DNA from: Mucilaginibacter sp.
GTDB taxonomy: Bacteria; Bacteroidota; Bacteroidia; Sphingobacteriales; Sphingobacteriaceae
Direction of reading: 5' to 3'
Assembly (NCBI GenBank): GCA_025934475.1
Contig: JAICXZ010000157.1
Coordinates: forward strand, 1-7,090
Length of the DNA: 7,090 nucleotides
The position numbers and the translations under genes are program-made. Positions 5,648 to 7,090 of this stretch are shown here, one piece after another; position 1 is the stretch's first letter; every line of letters starts with the position of its first letter. A model generated the notes under the pieces. The model was not told where the DNA came from and did not search any database. It saw nothing but the letters and a program-made list of their open reading frames with translations.

Positions 5648-7090
5648 CTAATGGGCATTAAGTTGATCAAAGTAAGATTTTATTTTTTGTTTATAATACA
5701 AATTAAGTGCCGGAGATACAGTCTTAATCTGTTCTGTCTGTTTTTCACTAAGTTTCTGATAATCCTGTAATGCCTTTATGTACCCCGGAGGCAAATCCTT
5801 GCCGGCATTGCTTTCGCGCTGCTGATCCTGCTCTTGTTGCCGCTCAGCTTTTTCAGCTTCAAGGAGCCTGGATTGTATCTGTTGTTGCCTCTTTAGCAAA
5901 TCATCAGTAATGCGCCTGTTTACGATATCGTTCTCAGTTTGTTCCATTTCTTTTGAAATTTTGTCCAAATTGCCTAACTTACCCGTACCATCCTTGTTCT
6001 CTGCCTGGTTAATTTTGTCCAGTGCTTCCCTGATCATTTGCTGCTCACGTGCCATTTTGGCAAGTTGCTCACTCATGCCGCTTCGCTGACTTTGCGACAT
6101 GTTTCCCTGTTTTTGCAGTTGATCTCGCATCTTCTGCATATTTTGGTTCAGCTGCTGCTGCATCCTGTTTAGCTGCGAAAGGGATGGCTGTTTTGATTTG
6201 CCTCCTCCGCCCTTCGCATTTTTCATAGCGTTTTGCAGCTGATCCAGCGCTTCGCTCAGCATGAGCGCCAGGTTATTCATCGATGTCATTGCATACTGCT
6301 GGTTCCTGTTGGCTTCCGGCGTGCGCCTGTCGCTTAAATTCTCCAGCGTTCTGTCTATGTGGTCGTTGATGCTCGCTATCTCCCGATTGACGGTCGACTG
6401 TATCTGCGGCACTCTCCGGCTCAACGAATATAAACTGTCCTCTGCTGTTTTTAGATTATCCTTTATGTCTTTCTGTTTCTGTGCTAATATAGTGTAATTT
6501 GGGTCAGTTGGTGTAGTATTTTTTAATGTTTCCATTACTTTTTCCTGGTCGAACGAACTGTTAACCAGATTTTTGAGTAATTCGCGCAATTGCTGCGCAT
6601 CTACATTGTTCTGCGTATCTTCCTGCTGCTCCTGTTGCTGCTGCAATTTGCTTGCCAATTGCTTCATTTGTTTGGACGATTGCTGCTGCGATTTCGATGC
6701 ATTCCGGCGATCATTTTTCTGCAAACTCTGTGAGCTTTGCTGCATCTGCTGGTCGATGTTTTGCTCGTCCTCTTTAGGGTTTTGGAAATTATTTTTTTGT
6801 TCGGATGACTCGTCCTGTTTTTGCAGGTCTTCGAGCGATTTTTTTACGTCCTGGAAGTCCTGCTGCAATTTTTGCTGTTGCTGCTGCAAATCTTGCTGGT
6901 TAACATCTTTTTGTTGCGTTTGTTCGGATAATTTTTCCTGTTTGTCTGAAAGCTGATTTAACTGGTTGATATTCTGATCTAATTTTTGATCAAATTCCAG
7001 TTTTTTATACAACTGAAGGATACGGTCGAGCTCTTTCTTGAGCGATTTATTATCCATCTGCATCTTGGAAAGCTGGTCGCGCGTGCCGTC
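5648..7090 (-). CDS. DUF4175-like Q-rich coiled-coil protein, C-terminal 480 residues
   Basis: The frame is open to the right edge: nine sense codons (DGTRDQLSK) precede the first in-window ATG at 7063, so that ATG is almost certainly internal and the 5' end lies outside. The visible part is nearly all helix-forming, with extreme Gln, Lys, Asp and Glu content and Gln-rich runs in the stretch encoded near 6570-6920, a short Gly/Lys patch (KGGGGKSK) encoded near 6190-6210, and a conserved-looking C-terminal block (PPGYIKALQDYQKLSE) before the end. There is no membrane segment in this part. Known: large Bacteroidota proteins of the DUF4175 type carry membrane helices near the N-terminus and a long Q-rich coiled coil like this one; function unknown. 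Assignment is by recognition of this composition plus the RsbW-ybeY context. It is the first visible gene of the minus-strand operon. Confidence 0.8.
   Translation of the reverse strand, partial: DGTRDQLSKMQMDNKSLKKELDRILQLYKKLEFDQKLDQNINQLNQLSDKQEKLSEQTQQKDVNQQDLQQQQQKLQQDFQDVKKSLEDLQKQDESSEQKNNFQNPKEDEQNIDQQMQQSSQSLQKNDRRNASKSQQQSSKQMKQLASKLQQQQEQQEDTQNNVDAQQLRELLKNLVNSSFDQEKVMETLKNTTPTDPNYTILAQKQKDIKDNLKTAEDSLYSLSRRVPQIQSTVNREIASINDHIDRTLENLSDRRTPEANRNQQYAMTSMNNLALMLSEALDQLQNAMKNAKGGGGKSKQPSLSQLNRMQQQLNQNMQKMRDQLQKQGNMSQSQRSGMSEQLAKMAREQQMIREALDKINQAENKDGTGKLGNLDKISKEMEQTENDIVNRRITDDLLKRQQQIQSRLLEAEKAERQQEQDQQRESNAGKDLPPGYIKALQDYQKLSEKQTEQIKTVSPALNLYYKQKIKSYFDQLNAH

Noticed and set aside
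6573..6956. Plus-strand open frame encoding a very Cys- and Ser-rich 127-residue protein
   Set aside because: It is the antisense image of CAG/CAA glutamine codons in the Q-rich gene; Cys runs arise from TGC/TGT on the opposite strand.
7061..7063. ATG at 7063 as the true start of the Q-rich protein
   Set aside because: The frame stays open to the window edge in the same charged helical style, so the gene continues beyond it.

Overview
The window looks like chromosome of a Bacteroidota bacterium, most likely a Sphingobacteriaceae member such as Mucilaginibacter or Pedobacter. The assignment rests on protein character (a DUF4175-type Q-rich protein followed by an RsbW-like ATPase and YbeY, and a minimal MlaE-MlaF-MCE operon), on starts that mostly lack a Shine-Dalgarno sequence, and on promoter-like TAnnTTTG boxes. 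It is family-level recognition, not a database match. No mobile element, CRISPR array, rRNA or tRNA is visible, and coding density is high.

Layout. Positions 1-890 (minus strand) hold a two-gene unit: a TIP30-like NAD(P)-binding Rossmann protein, whose stop overlaps (GTGA) the GTG start of an ABC-F ATPase that runs off the left edge. A 100-bp divergent region (891-990) separates it from a plus-strand pirin-family cupin (991-1701). After an 88-bp gap with a striking inverted repeat come three tightly packed plus-strand genes (1790-4141): an MlaE-type permease, an MlaF-type ATPase and a single-domain MCE (MlaD-like) protein. Together these form the inner-membrane core of a lipid transporter. 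A bidirectional hairpin terminator (about 4153-4179) sits between convergent transcription units. The right half (4202-7090, minus strand) reads, in transcription order, DUF4175-like Q-rich protein (5' end outside the window), RsbW/SpoIIAB-type HATPase, YbeY rRNA-maturation RNase, and an exported 2-Cys glutathione peroxidase. The junctions TAGTATG and TGATG are nearly gapless, so at least the first three are an operon.

Functional picture. Much of the window concerns the cell envelope and redox stress: lipid movement between membranes (mlaEFD), a probably membrane-anchored coiled-coil protein (DUF4175), a periplasmic peroxidase, and a pirin divergent from an oxidoreductase. Two genes act on the ribosome (ABC-F, YbeY). 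I see no clearly undescribed system. The most interesting points are the YbeY with Asp in place of the third metal-binding His, the anti-sigma-type kinase without a visible partner between DUF4175 and ybeY, and two inverted repeats that each bracket a candidate -7 promoter box.
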